A stretch of 32,612 nt of DNA, taken from contig JAIRMH010000166.1 in assembly GCA_031258835.1 (NCBI GenBank), positions 1 through 32,612 of the forward strand, read 5' to 3'. This document shows positions 1 through 8,249 of the stretch, piece by piece. Below the pieces are notes generated by a model. That model made no database searches, had not been told where the DNA came from, and worked only from the letters and a program-made list of their open reading frames with translations. A program made the position numbers and the translations under genes. Each line of letters begins with the position of its first letter. Positions within the stretch are counted from its first letter, which is position 1. The stretch comes from Tannerella sp. GTDB lineage: Bacteria > Bacteroidota > Bacteroidia > Bacteroidales > Tannerellaceae.

Positions 1-1
1 A

Positions 2-214
2 ATCATCCTGCCTGATTATAAGAGGAAAAGTTTTTTTATCAGTCCAAGACAGTCGGGGAGAGATTATGAAAACGGCGCTTTTTTTGAATTGGACTTGATT
101 GAATTGAAACAGGCATACAGCGAAAACAAACTGAGTGGCAAGCTGAAAGAATTGACTGCCTCACTGGACGAAAGCAAGGATAACAACATATTTTTGCTGT
201 TTGAGTTTAAATAA
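2..214 (+). CDS. 6-bladed beta-propeller lipoprotein, C-terminal fragment (cut by window edge)
   Basis: The reading frame is open from the left edge and stops with TAA at 212-214, giving about 70 C-terminal residues. The tail has the pattern ELKQAY...KLSGKLKELTASLDES, which closely parallels the tail of the next gene (LVESYKRGELKGKLKEIAATLDEE), so the two are tandem paralogues. By that match it is the end of a 6-bladed beta-propeller lipoprotein of the type common in Bacteroidales. The next gene starts about 30 bases downstream, so the two are probably co-transcribed. Its function is unknown. Confidence 0.7.
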   Translation: MILPDYKRKSFFISPRQSGRDYENGAFFELDLIELKQAYSENKLSGKLKELTASLDESKDNNIFLLFEFK

Positions 215-244
215 AAATTGAGTAATAATATAAATAAAAGAATT

Positions 245-1411
245 ATGGAAAGTGCAAAATCAATTTCAGTAATCATTCTGTTAGCAGTAATAGCAGGATG
301 CGGAGGAAACAAACAGTCAGCAGATGGCATTATCACGGTCGATGTTACGGCAAATTACCCCCAAAAGGAGTTGATTCTTCAGGACTTCATGGAAGTAGAA
401 TACATTCCGTTAGAGACCACTAACGACTTTTTGACTCAAGGTTTCGTATTGACAGTGGGCAAGGAAATCATACTGGTAAAAAATAGAATAAACAATGGAG
501 ACATTTTTATCTATGACAGAAACGGGAAGGCCTTGAGAAAGATAAACCGGATGGGACAGGGCGCTGAAGAATATCTGTTCATTAACGCGATCGCTCTGGA
601 TGAAGACAGCCGTGAAATATTTGTCAATGAGATAGGAAGAGAAAAAATCCTTGTCTACGATTTATATGGAGAATTCAAACGAAGTATTAGCTATCCGAAC
701 AACGTTAGATACGATAATATACACATTTACGACAAGGAGCATTTGATCTGCTATGATTCATCAATAAACAATAAAGGGGGCGAAGCGAGAGGCCGTCGAT
801 CCTATCATTTCATTATATCCAAACAGAATGGGCGTATCATAAAAGAAATCTACATCCCTTTTGAAAAAAACAAATCGCACCGGATAATAAGTGGAGAATA
901 TACGATGACAATAATCTCCGACGATTATTCAATAATTCCTGATCAGGACAACTGGTTACTGGTAGAATTATCATCCGATACCGTATACAAATATTCGCCG
1001 GATGAGCATTTAATTCCGTTTATCGTAAGAACTCCGCCAGTCCAATCCATGGAAACGGAAATATTTCTTCTTCCGGCATTTTTTACCGACCGTTACTATT
1101 TTATGAACACATCCAGCAAGAGATTTAACATGGAAAAAATGCATGGATACCCAAGTCCAAGTTTGATGTACGACAAAGAGGAAAACATGCTATTTGAATA
1201 CACGATCTACAATGACGATTATTCAAATAAGCAAGAAATAAGACTGAAGCCATCTGTAAATGATGAAATTGCATTTTGGGAAACTTTAGAGGCCGACCAG
1301 CTTGTTGAATCTTACAAGAGAGGGGAACTGAAAGGTAAATTGAAAGAAATTGCTGCGACACTGGACGAAGAATCAAATCCGGTGATAATGTTGATAAAGC
1401 ATAAGAAATAA
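245..1411 (+). CDS. 6-bladed beta-propeller lipoprotein
   Basis: This 388-residue protein begins with a lipoprotein signal: a charged start (MESAK), a hydrophobic stretch and the lipobox VIAGC, so it is probably anchored in a membrane. I chose the ATG at 245 rather than the in-frame TTG at 218 because it places the signal peptide normally. The body has repeated blade-like strands (IPLETT, GDIFIYDRNGKALRKINR, GQGAEEY, REIFVNE) typical of the family, including the RxGxGxxEY-like signature also seen in the leftward paralogue at 30167-31363. These proteins often lie near NVEALA-type peptides and transporters, but their biochemical role is not established. Codon use looks like its neighbours. Confidence 0.8.
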   Translation: MESAKSISVIILLAVIAGCGGNKQSADGIITVDVTANYPQKELILQDFMEVEYIPLETTNDFLTQGFVLTVGKEIILVKNRINNGDIFIYDRNGKALRKINRMGQGAEEYLFINAIALDEDSREIFVNEIGREKILVYDLYGEFKRSISYPNNVRYDNIHIYDKEHLICYDSSINNKGGEARGRRSYHFIISKQNGRIIKEIYIPFEKNKSHRIISGEYTMTIISDDYSIIPDQDNWLLVELSSDTVYKYSPDEHLIPFIVRTPPVQSMETEIFLLPAFFTDRYYFMNTSSKRFNMEKMHGYPSPSLMYDKEENMLFEYTIYNDDYSNKQEIRLKPSVNDEIAFWETLEADQLVESYKRGELKGKLKEIAATLDEESNPVIMLIKHKK

Positions 1412-1415
1412 ATAC

Positions 1416-1443
1416 TAGTGGTTAGTGGTTAGTGGTTAGTGGT
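1416..1443. repeat. Four tandem copies of a 7-bp unit (TAGTGGT)
   Basis: Four perfect head-to-tail copies of TAGTGGT begin five bases after the stop of the beta-propeller gene. Such a short non-triplet repeat can change copy number by slippage. It is noncoding here and no function is evident. Confidence 0.9.
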
Positions 1444-1492
1444 TAATCGAACAGAGATAGAACAAAATTTGCGGCAAATTGCCGACATGCTA

Positions 1493-1511
1493 CCCAACTT
1501 GGCCGGCCAAT
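1493..1511. promoter_or_regulatory. 19-bp element with 12-bp palindrome, left copy
   Basis: The sequence CCCAACTTGGCCGGCCAAT contains the perfect palindrome TTGGCCGGCCAA. The exact reverse complement of all 19 bases occurs at 28388-28406. Both copies lie upstream of the same type of conserved promoter, here about 100 bases before it. It could be a binding site for a dimeric regulator; the role is inferred only from conservation and position. Confidence 0.5.
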
Positions 1512-1611
1512 AAACGTAATTTCCTTGTAATCGCCCACGAACACTGTACCATCACAGAACGCAGATATTTGTTGCCTTTCTCCTATAAATTTTGCCGTAT
1601 ATTTTTATTGG

Positions 1612-1648
1612 TCTGTGTGGAATGTCGAAAATTTCATGTACATTTGCA
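1612..1648 (+). promoter_or_regulatory. Conserved promoter (P1) of the lrp-recG run
   Basis: A Bacteroidetes -7 element TACATTTG lies at 1639-1646, about 30 bases before the regulator start codon. The 37-base block matches 28423-28459 at 35 of 37 positions, including the stretch between the usual -33 and -7 elements, and shares the core TTTCATGTACATTTGC with the promoter before cysE. No convincing TTTG -33 box is visible at normal spacing. Confidence 0.7.
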
Positions 1649-1675
1649 TTTATATTATTAGTAAATCAATTGAAA

Positions 1676-2143
1676 ATGGAAAATTCCGAAACAGAAAAAA
1701 TTGACAAGTTAGATCATCAGATTCTGGAGATTATTTCTAAGAATGCGAGGATTCCTTTTAAAGATGTGGCCGAAGCGTGTGGCGTATCAAGGGCCGCGAT
1801 TCATCAACGTGTGCAAAGACTTATTGAATCGAAAGTGATTATTGGCTCCGGTTATCATATTAATCCGAAGATGCTGGGTTATAACACTTGTACTTATATC
1901 GGCATAAAACTTGAGCGCGGATCGATGTATAAAGATGTAGTTCCGCAATTAGAAAAGATACCGGAAATTGTCGAGATACATTATACAACCGGCCCTTATA
2001 CGATGTTGATAAAACTGTATGCGCGCGATAACGAGCACCTGATGGAACTTGTGAACAGTAAGATTCAGGAGATACACGGAGTGACCGAAACTGAAACGCT
2101 TATGTCGTTGCGTACAAGTCTTAAACGTGAATTACCTGTCTAA
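1676..2143 (+). CDS. Lrp/AsnC family transcriptional regulator
   Basis: The 155-residue protein has the standard two-domain layout: an N-terminal winged helix-turn-helix (about residues 8-57; LDHQILEIISKNARIPFKDVAEACGVSR region) and a C-terminal RAM/AsnC effector domain with the typical beta-alpha-beta pattern (TYIGIKLERG ... PEIVEIHYTTGPYTMLIKLYARD). Family members form octamers of dimers and sense amino acids or other small molecules. The frame is open further upstream, but the ATG at 1676 gives the usual family length and lies 29 bases after the -7 element. It is the first gene of the rightward run; its targets cannot be read from the sequence. Confidence 0.9.
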   Translation: MENSETEKIDKLDHQILEIISKNARIPFKDVAEACGVSRAAIHQRVQRLIESKVIIGSGYHINPKMLGYNTCTYIGIKLERGSMYKDVVPQLEKIPEIVEIHYTTGPYTMLIKLYARDNEHLMELVNSKIQEIHGVTETETLMSLRTSLKRELPV

Positions 2144-2171
2144 GCGACAGGGGAAATAATACGTTATTATA

Positions 2172-3593
2172 ATGATTTCATCGACAAATAAGAGAGCTTT
2201 CAAGCCTATATATCAGCGAATCGGCATAAAGATTTTATGTTTTTTGCTGGTATCTGCCTGTTCGTTTGCAAACAAGAGTTATTGTTTTCGTCTTTACCTG
2301 AAAGATAAAGGCGCACCGCCTTTCAGTATATCTTCTCCCGAAGCGTTTTTATCGGTAGAATCCGTCGAACGGCGTATGTTACGGGAAGTCTTTGTTGACG
2401 AAACTGATTTTCCTGTTTCTCAGGCTTATATGGATGAATTAATAGCGAACGGCGTTTCACCGGTTGTGCAGAGTAAGTGGATGAAAACCGTGGTTGTGGA
2501 GAGTCCGGATAGCGCCGTTGTGGAAAAACTTAAAAGCATCTCGTTTGTCGATTCCCTGACATGCGTATGGAACGGCGTCGACCGTCAGGGAGTGTTATCG
2601 TGTAATGAAGAGGATACGTCATGGTTTAGGTCAATGGATAATCCGCTGGAGAAACTTTACGGTTATGCGGAAAATCAAATGGAAATGCTTAATGGCTTGC
2701 GTTTACACACCATCGGTTATCGCGGCAAAGAGATTCGTATAGCGCTTATAGACGCCGGCTTTATGAATGTAAACCGGATAGAGGCCTTTTCGTCTATGAA
2801 ACTGTTAGGCGCCCGTAACATAACATTTCCGGGACGTAGCGTTTTTTGTGAAGACGATCATGGGACGAAAGTCCTGTCGTGTATCGCCGCAAATCTTCCG
2901 GGAGTGATGGTCGGTACGGCTCCGGAGGCGTCGTTTTTACTGATAAAAAGCGAAGATACGCGGGGAGAATTTCCGATAGAAGAAGATTTGTGGGTTGCCG
3001 CCGTGGAATATGCCGATAGCGTTGGCGTCGATATTGTATCTTCCTCGTTGGGTTATTTTCGTTATGATAGCATAGTCAATTATTATAGCCGGTCGGATTT
3101 GAACGGACAGACGGCTTTTGTCAGCCGCATTGCCGATATCGCTGCGCAAAAGGGACTGTTGGTAGTATGCAGCGCCGGTAATGAAGGGGGTAATGAGTGG
3201 GAGAAGATCACGTTTCCGGCAGATGTGCCGAATATTCTGACTGTTGGAAGCATTACTTCCGATAGGGAAAAAAGTTCATTTAGCTCTGTCGGGATGACGG
3301 CGGATTATCGAATAAAACCGGATGTAGTCGCTTTGGGCACCATGGTATGCGTGATAAATTCCGCCGGTCAGGTTCAATATACGAATGGTACATCGTTCTC
3401 CGCTCCGATCGTAGCAGGGCTGGCTGCCTGTCTGTGGCAGGCTTTCCCTCTTTTAAAAAATACCGAATTGATAAAATTGATAAAAAATTCATCAAGTCAG
3501 TATCAACACCCGGATGCTCAATTGGGATACGGCATTCCCGATATGTTGGATGCATATAATAAAGCTAATCATGATGCTTGGCGAAGTTTCTAA
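2172..3593 (+). CDS. Secreted S8 (subtilisin-like) serine peptidase
   Basis: The 473-residue protein has a hydrophobic signal segment (about residues 17-33; VSAC could be a lipobox, so lipoprotein or free secretion are both possible). The next ~130 residues (CFRLYLKDKG, SVERRMLREVFVDETDFPVS, then the VVESPDSAVVEKL region) look like a propeptide-type domain known from Bacteroidetes S8 proteases. The subtilase triad is complete: Asp194 (ALIDAGF), His230 (DDHGTKV) and Ser408 (NGTSFSAP), with the oxyanion Asn337 (SAGNEGG). It should therefore be an active endopeptidase outside the cytoplasm. It starts 28 bases after the Lrp gene and sits in the same run as cytoplasmic housekeeping genes. There is no type IX sorting domain at the C-terminus. 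Confidence 0.9.
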   Translation: MISSTNKRAFKPIYQRIGIKILCFLLVSACSFANKSYCFRLYLKDKGAPPFSISSPEAFLSVESVERRMLREVFVDETDFPVSQAYMDELIANGVSPVVQSKWMKTVVVESPDSAVVEKLKSISFVDSLTCVWNGVDRQGVLSCNEEDTSWFRSMDNPLEKLYGYAENQMEMLNGLRLHTIGYRGKEIRIALIDAGFMNVNRIEAFSSMKLLGARNITFPGRSVFCEDDHGTKVLSCIAANLPGVMVGTAPEASFLLIKSEDTRGEFPIEEDLWVAAVEYADSVGVDIVSSSLGYFRYDSIVNYYSRSDLNGQTAFVSRIADIAAQKGLLVVCSAGNEGGNEWEKITFPADVPNILTVGSITSDREKSSFSSVGMTADYRIKPDVVALGTMVCVINSAGQVQYTNGTSFSAPIVAGLAACLWQAFPLLKNTELIKLIKNSSSQYQHPDAQLGYGIPDMLDAYNKANHDAWRSF

Positions 3594-3678
3594 ATCGAGT
3601 GCGGATCGTCATTTCCCCGAAGGCCGGCGGTTCGGTGGAAACGATTGTTTTCATGGGGATGATTCCCACCGTGAAGCG

Positions 3679-5031
3679 ATGTCGCTGTTGGAACTTAATA
3701 CTTTTGTCCGGAATGTTATCAACGATGCTCTCCCCGAAACATGTTGGGTGCGTGCCGAAACGAGCGATGTGCGTGTAAATGCTGCGTCGGGACATTGCTA
3801 TCTTGAATTTATCGACAAAGACGGACGCACCGGGCAAATCGTCGCCAGGGCGCGTGGCGTCGTGTGGGCAAGGACATTTCAGATGCTTAAGCCTTATTTT
3901 GAGCAGGAGACAGGGCAGATTTTCAAATCGGGATTGAAGACGCTTGTGAATGTTTCGATAGAATTTCATGAGCTATATGGCTATAGTCTTAATGTGCACG
4001 ATATAGACCCTTCGTATACGGTGGGGGATCTGGTGAAGAAGCGTAAGGAGATTATTTTCCGGTTGCAGCAGGAAGGGATTTTCGGGATGAATAAAGAGTT
4101 GCCGTTTCCTTCGTTACCACAGCGCGTTGCGGTCATTACTTCTCCGACGGCAGCCGGATATGAAGATTTTGTCGACCAACTCACTCATAATAAAAAAGGT
4201 TTCCCTTTTTATATAAAACTTTTTTCGGCGGTTATGCAGGGAGAAAAGACGGAAGAAAGTATCATTGATGCACTTGAAAGGATTTTTCCCCATGCCGGTC
4301 TTTTTGATGTGGTAGTGATTATTCGCGGAGGGGGCGCTACGTCCGAGCTGAGCAGTTTTGATTCCTATCTTTTGGCTGCTAATTGCGCTCAGTTTCCTTT
4401 GCCGGTCATTACCGGTATCGGTCATGAACGTGATGATACGGTGGTGGATATGGTCGCTCATTCGCGCATGAAAACGCCGACTGCCGTCGCTTCATTCCTG
4501 ATAGAATGTATGGACAGAGAAGCGGAACGCATGCAGGAACTGGAAAATAAAATACATGCCGGGGCGACCGTCCGTATAACACGGGAAAAAGCGGTTTTGC
4601 ACCTGCTTGCAACGAAATTACCGGTCATAGTTACCGGTCGGATAGAGAGACATCGTAAGCGGCTACATGCGATGACGGTTCATCTGTCGGCATTACCGCA
4701 ATGGCTACGTCACCGTCTGGAAAGTATCGACGAACTGTCGCCACGTATTCAACGTGCGGTCGATTCGGCGCTTTCGAAACGTGCAACATTCATTGAAGCC
4801 ATGCCTTTACGCTTGCAGAACGCTTTCGCCGCAGTATTGTCGGGGCGTCGCAGGAATTTGGAACTGAATGAACAGTATATAAAAATGGCATCCCCGGAAT
4901 ATATTCTGAAACGTGGTTATACATTGACGATGAAGGATGGGAAAATTGTAAAGTATGCGGCGGATTTGTTTGAAGGAGACGAAATAGCCGTAAAATTTTC
5001 CGATGGAGAAAGAAAAGGTACAATCCTGTGA
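3679..5031 (+). CDS. xseA: Exodeoxyribonuclease VII large subunit
   Basis: XseA forms, with XseB, the bidirectional single-strand-specific exonuclease VII that acts in DNA repair in the cytoplasm. The 450-residue product has an N-terminal OB-fold (about residues 4-100, including the SGHCYLEFIDKD strand), then the catalytic domain with RVAVITSPTAAGYEDF, the RGGGATSELSSFD motif, GIGHERDDTVVDMVA and TPTAVA. A long coiled, basic region follows, then the C-terminal SPEYILKRGYTLTMKDGKIV segment. The open frame extends upstream into the protease gene, but the ATG at 3679 fits the family start (MSLLELNTFVRNVI). Starts at 3571/3574 would overlap the protease end and add an unconserved leader. xseB follows after 28 bases. 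Confidence 0.95.
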   Translation: MSLLELNTFVRNVINDALPETCWVRAETSDVRVNAASGHCYLEFIDKDGRTGQIVARARGVVWARTFQMLKPYFEQETGQIFKSGLKTLVNVSIEFHELYGYSLNVHDIDPSYTVGDLVKKRKEIIFRLQQEGIFGMNKELPFPSLPQRVAVITSPTAAGYEDFVDQLTHNKKGFPFYIKLFSAVMQGEKTEESIIDALERIFPHAGLFDVVVIIRGGGATSELSSFDSYLLAANCAQFPLPVITGIGHERDDTVVDMVAHSRMKTPTAVASFLIECMDREAERMQELENKIHAGATVRITREKAVLHLLATKLPVIVTGRIERHRKRLHAMTVHLSALPQWLRHRLESIDELSPRIQRAVDSALSKRATFIEAMPLRLQNAFAAVLSGRRRNLELNEQYIKMASPEYILKRGYTLTMKDGKIVKYAADLFEGDEIAVKFSDGERKGTIL

Positions 5032-5059
5032 CAAAAATAAAAAATGAAGAACGCGATAT

Positions 5060-5257
5060 ATGGAAAAAAAAGAAACGTATAACGAAGCCGTAGAAAAGTT
5101 ACGGGCTATCGTTACAGATATTGAGAATGGAGAACTGGATGTAGACGTCCTGTCGGAAAAAGTGAAAGAAGCGACGCGCCTTATAAAATTATGTAAGGAA
5201 AAGCTTTTTAAGGCTGACGAAGAGGTCAAGAAGATTCTCGGCGAACTCGACACGTAA
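5060..5257 (+). CDS. xseB: Exodeoxyribonuclease VII small subunit
   Basis: This 65-residue protein has the XseB pattern: YNEAVEKLRAIVTDIENGELDVDVLSEKVKEA followed by a helix with KLCKEKL and DEEVKKIL. It is a two-helix coiled-coil partner that activates XseA in the exonuclease VII complex. It lies 28 bases after xseA and 46 before ispD, consistent with one transcript. Length is normal for the family. Confidence 0.95.
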   Translation: MEKKETYNEAVEKLRAIVTDIENGELDVDVLSEKVKEATRLIKLCKEKLFKADEEVKKILGELDT

Positions 5258-5303
5258 ATGTCGGGTGAGATTTACCATTTGTATTAATGTCACATTTAAA
5301 GAC

Positions 5304-5996
5304 ATGAAGCGGACTGTTATAATCGTTGCCGGAGGTAAAGGCGTGCGAATGGGAGGAGGTTTGCCGAAACAATTTATCCCATTGCAGGGGCAACCTGTGT
5401 TGATGCATACATTAGATGTTTTTTATCAATGGGATGCCGCTATGGAGCTATTGTTGGTGATTCCGGAAGAACAGGCTTCGTATTGGAGGATGCTTTGTAA
5501 AGAGTTGAATTATACGGTTCCTCACCGCATTGTTTATGGAGGCGATACTCGCTTTCATTCGGTAAGGAATGGTTTAAACGGGACAGAAGGAGAGGGTATA
5601 ATCGCCGTACATGACGGGGTGCGTCCGTTTGTCTCGCCGGAGGTGATTTCTTCGTGTTTTACAATAGCCGGCGCTTTCGGGGCGGCCATACCGGTTGTTC
5701 CGATGATTGAATCGGTTCGAGAAATAAATGGAAACGATAGTCGCCCGTTTGACCGCAATCGCCTTTGCATCGTACAGACACCGCAGGTTTTTCGTGCGGG
5801 TTTATTACGTCGGGCTTATGAGCAGCCTTATGATGAGCGTTTCACGGATGACGCTTCGTTGGTGGAAGCGGCGGGTCATACGATCCGCTTAGTGGACGGC
5901 AATCGCGAAAATATAAAAATTACAACACCAATGGATCTTAAATGCGCAGAGTTTTTACTTACGGAAAAACGAATGAATCTTGTAGGGGAGATTTGA
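5304..5996 (+). CDS. ispD: 2-C-methyl-D-erythritol 4-phosphate cytidylyltransferase
   Basis: IspD transfers CMP from CTP to methylerythritol phosphate in the non-mevalonate isoprenoid pathway. The 230-residue protein has the nucleotide-binding signature AGGKGVRMGGGLPKQF near the N-terminus, the VHDGVRPFVS motif about 105 residues in, VQTPQVFRAGLL, and TDDASLVEAAG. The ATG at 5304 directly precedes the conserved MKRTVIIVAGG beta strand; an in-frame GTG at 5265 would add an unlikely tail. It is followed after 3 bases by recG, an order I recall from other Bacteroidales. No missing key residues were seen. Confidence 0.95.
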   Translation: MKRTVIIVAGGKGVRMGGGLPKQFIPLQGQPVLMHTLDVFYQWDAAMELLLVIPEEQASYWRMLCKELNYTVPHRIVYGGDTRFHSVRNGLNGTEGEGIIAVHDGVRPFVSPEVISSCFTIAGAFGAAIPVVPMIESVREINGNDSRPFDRNRLCIVQTPQVFRAGLLRRAYEQPYDERFTDDASLVEAAGHTIRLVDGNRENIKITTPMDLKCAEFLLTEKRMNLVGEI

Positions 5997-5999
5997 ATT

Positions 6000-8093
6000 T
6001 TGGATATTGATGAACGTTCCATAATGTATTTGACGGGAGTAGGCCCCAAACGTGCCGAAATCCTGAAAAAGGAAGCGAATATCGTTTCCTTTGAGGATTT
6101 ATTGTATTATTTCCCATATAAATATGTGGATCGCAGCCGGTTTTATACGGTAAGTGAAATAAACGGCAATATGCCTTATATACAATTGAAAGGGCGTATT
6201 ATTCTTTTTGATACGGCAGGAGAGGGCAGAACCCGACGCCTTATCGGAAAATTTACCGATGGTACGGGCACTGTTGATTTGATATGGTTTCAAGGAATTA
6301 AATATATTACCGATAAATATAAAACAGGGCAGGAGTATATTGTATTCGGCAAACCAACGGAGTTTGCCCATGCGTATAATATTGTACATCCGGAGATCGA
6401 CCCGGCAGAAAACGCCTCGCAGGTGGCTAACGGCCTCGTTCCTTTTTATAACACGACCGAGAAGATGAAAAAAACGTTTTTACATTCGCGTGCTATACAA
6501 AATCTGCAATTCACCTTGTTGACAAATCTGGATTGGCATCTGCCGGAAACGTTACCGGCTCATGTCCTTTCAGGATTGAATATGATATCGGTTTCGGAGG
6601 CGATGAAAAATATTCATTTTCCCGAATCGGCAGAGAAACTGCGTCGGGCACAGTTCCGCTTGAAATTCGATGAACTTTTTTATATACAGTTGAATATACT
6701 TCGTACGGCGACACTGCGGCGGAATAAATTGAAAGGGATCGTTTTTCCGGTAGTGGGGGATATCTTTAATACATTTTATAAAGATTGTCTTCCGTTCGGT
6801 TTGACAAATGCGCAGAAGCGCGTTATTCGCGAAATGCGTTCGGATATGCGTAGCGGACACCAGATGAACCGTCTGCTGCAAGGTGACGTGGGTAGCGGCA
6901 AGACGCTTGTGGCGCTTATGGCAATGCTTCTGGCGGTTGATAATGGCTATCAGGCTTGTATGATGGCTCCGACGGAGATACTTGCCAACCAGCACCTTGT
7001 TACGATCAAAGAATTTTTGAAAGATATGAATGTCCGTATAGGGCTTCTTACCGGTTCTACGACGAAAAGGAAACGTAATATATTGCTACCTGACCTTGCT
7101 TCAGGTAAAATAGATATCCTTGTCGGAACGCATGCCCTGATAGAAAGTACCGTCGTTTTCAAATCTCTGGGGCTGGCCGTCATCGACGAACAGCATCGTT
7201 TTGGCGTAGAGCAACGTTCGAAATTATGGGTTAAGGATGCAGTCCTTCCTCATGTTCTTATTATGACGGCGACACCTATTCCACGAACCCTTGCAATGAC
7301 ACTTTACGGCGACCTGGATGTGTCGGTTATCGACGAACTTCCGCCCGGGCGGAAGCCCGTTAAGACCGTTCACCGCTATGATACAAAAAGAGTGGAAGTG
7401 TTTGAGTTTTTACGTTCGGAAATCGGAAAGGGACGTCAGGTATATGTCGTATATCCTCTTATTGAAGAGAATGAAAAACTGGATTATAAGAATCTTGGAG
7501 AGGGTTTTGAAACTTTTAAGAAAGTATTTCCGGAGTATAAGGTATGTATGGTACACGGGAAAATGAAGGCAAAAGAAAAAGATGCCGGGATGCAACAATT
7601 TGTTTCGGGAGAAGCCCATATTCTTGTTGCTACGACGGTTATTGAAGTCGGCGTGAATGTGCCGAACGCTTCGGTGATGGTTATTGAAAGCGCCGAGCGC
7701 TTCGGCCTTTCACAGTTGCATCAACTTCGTGGACGCGTAGGGCGTGGAGCAGAACAATCCTACTGCATACTGATCTCTTCCTATAAACTTAGCAATGAAA
7801 CGCGAAAACGTCTTGAGATAATGGTAGCCAGCAATGACGGATTCGAAATAGCAGAGGCCGATCTTAAACTGCGTGGTGCCGGCGATCTGGAAGGGACGCA
7901 ACAAAGCGGTGAGGGACTTTTCCTGAAAATAGCAAACCTTGCCTCCGACGGGCAAATCCTTCAGTTTGCACGAAACATTGCCCAAGGAATCCTTGACGAA
8001 GATCCGAATCTGGAAAAACCCGAAAATAAACTCCTCCAGTCGCGGCTCGCAACGCTTTTCCGCCGTAAAATCAACTGGGGACTTATCTCCTGA
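6000..8093 (+). CDS. recG: ATP-dependent DNA helicase RecG
   Basis: RecG remodels stalled forks and branched DNA, driving fork regression and Holliday junction migration. The 697-residue protein has the N-terminal wedge/OB region (YLTGVGPKRAEIL, LLYYFPYKYVDRS, IQLKGRI). Helicase motifs follow: Walker A GDVGSGKTL (residues 295-303), DEQH (396-399), TATPIPRTLAMTLYGDLD, and QLRGRVGRG, then the TRKRLEIM and DLKLRGAGDLEGTQQSG tail motifs. The start is probably TTG at 6000. The frame is closed by the ispD stop at 5994-5996, the next ATG (6024) would remove residues that normally precede the YLTGVGP motif, and homologues carry about ten residues there. It overlaps no gene and is the last member of the run from P1. 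Confidence 0.95.
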   Translation: MDIDERSIMYLTGVGPKRAEILKKEANIVSFEDLLYYFPYKYVDRSRFYTVSEINGNMPYIQLKGRIILFDTAGEGRTRRLIGKFTDGTGTVDLIWFQGIKYITDKYKTGQEYIVFGKPTEFAHAYNIVHPEIDPAENASQVANGLVPFYNTTEKMKKTFLHSRAIQNLQFTLLTNLDWHLPETLPAHVLSGLNMISVSEAMKNIHFPESAEKLRRAQFRLKFDELFYIQLNILRTATLRRNKLKGIVFPVVGDIFNTFYKDCLPFGLTNAQKRVIREMRSDMRSGHQMNRLLQGDVGSGKTLVALMAMLLAVDNGYQACMMAPTEILANQHLVTIKEFLKDMNVRIGLLTGSTTKRKRNILLPDLASGKIDILVGTHALIESTVVFKSLGLAVIDEQHRFGVEQRSKLWVKDAVLPHVLIMTATPIPRTLAMTLYGDLDVSVIDELPPGRKPVKTVHRYDTKRVEVFEFLRSEIGKGRQVYVVYPLIEENEKLDYKNLGEGFETFKKVFPEYKVCMVHGKMKAKEKDAGMQQFVSGEAHILVATTVIEVGVNVPNASVMVIESAERFGLSQLHQLRGRVGRGAEQSYCILISSYKLSNETRKRLEIMVASNDGFEIAEADLKLRGAGDLEGTQQSGEGLFLKIANLASDGQILQFARNIAQGILDEDPNLEKPENKLLQSRLATLFRRKINWGLIS

Positions 8094-8180
8094 ACTCCAT
8101 CAACAGGAAGCCGGTCTGCCGTTAGGTGGCAGCAACCCTCCTTTTTCGCCCGCCTTTGTTGAATCTACAGTCAACCAATT

Positions 8181-8224
8181 ATTTCGCATGTGCTTGGAAA
8201 TCGCAAAAATTTCATGTAGTTTTG
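8181..8224 (+). promoter_or_regulatory. Conserved promoter (P2) of the rpn gene
   Basis: The 44-base block ends in the -7 element TAGTTTTG (8217-8224), 25 bases before the rpn start codon. It matches 9505-9548, before cysE, at 39 of 44 positions. The shared stretch begins ATTTCGCATGTGCTTGG. Confidence 0.7.
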
Positions 8225-8249
8225 TAGCATCATTTTAAAAGTAATCATC

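Noticed and set aside
8117-8147. Possible terminator after recG (CTGCC / GGCAG stem with later T-run)
   Set aside because: The stem is only 5 bp and the T-run lies several bases away; too weak to list as a feature.
7939-8238. Plus-strand open frame crossing the recG end
   Set aside because: It overlaps recG in another frame, has no conserved motif, and runs into promoter P2; a shadow of recG.
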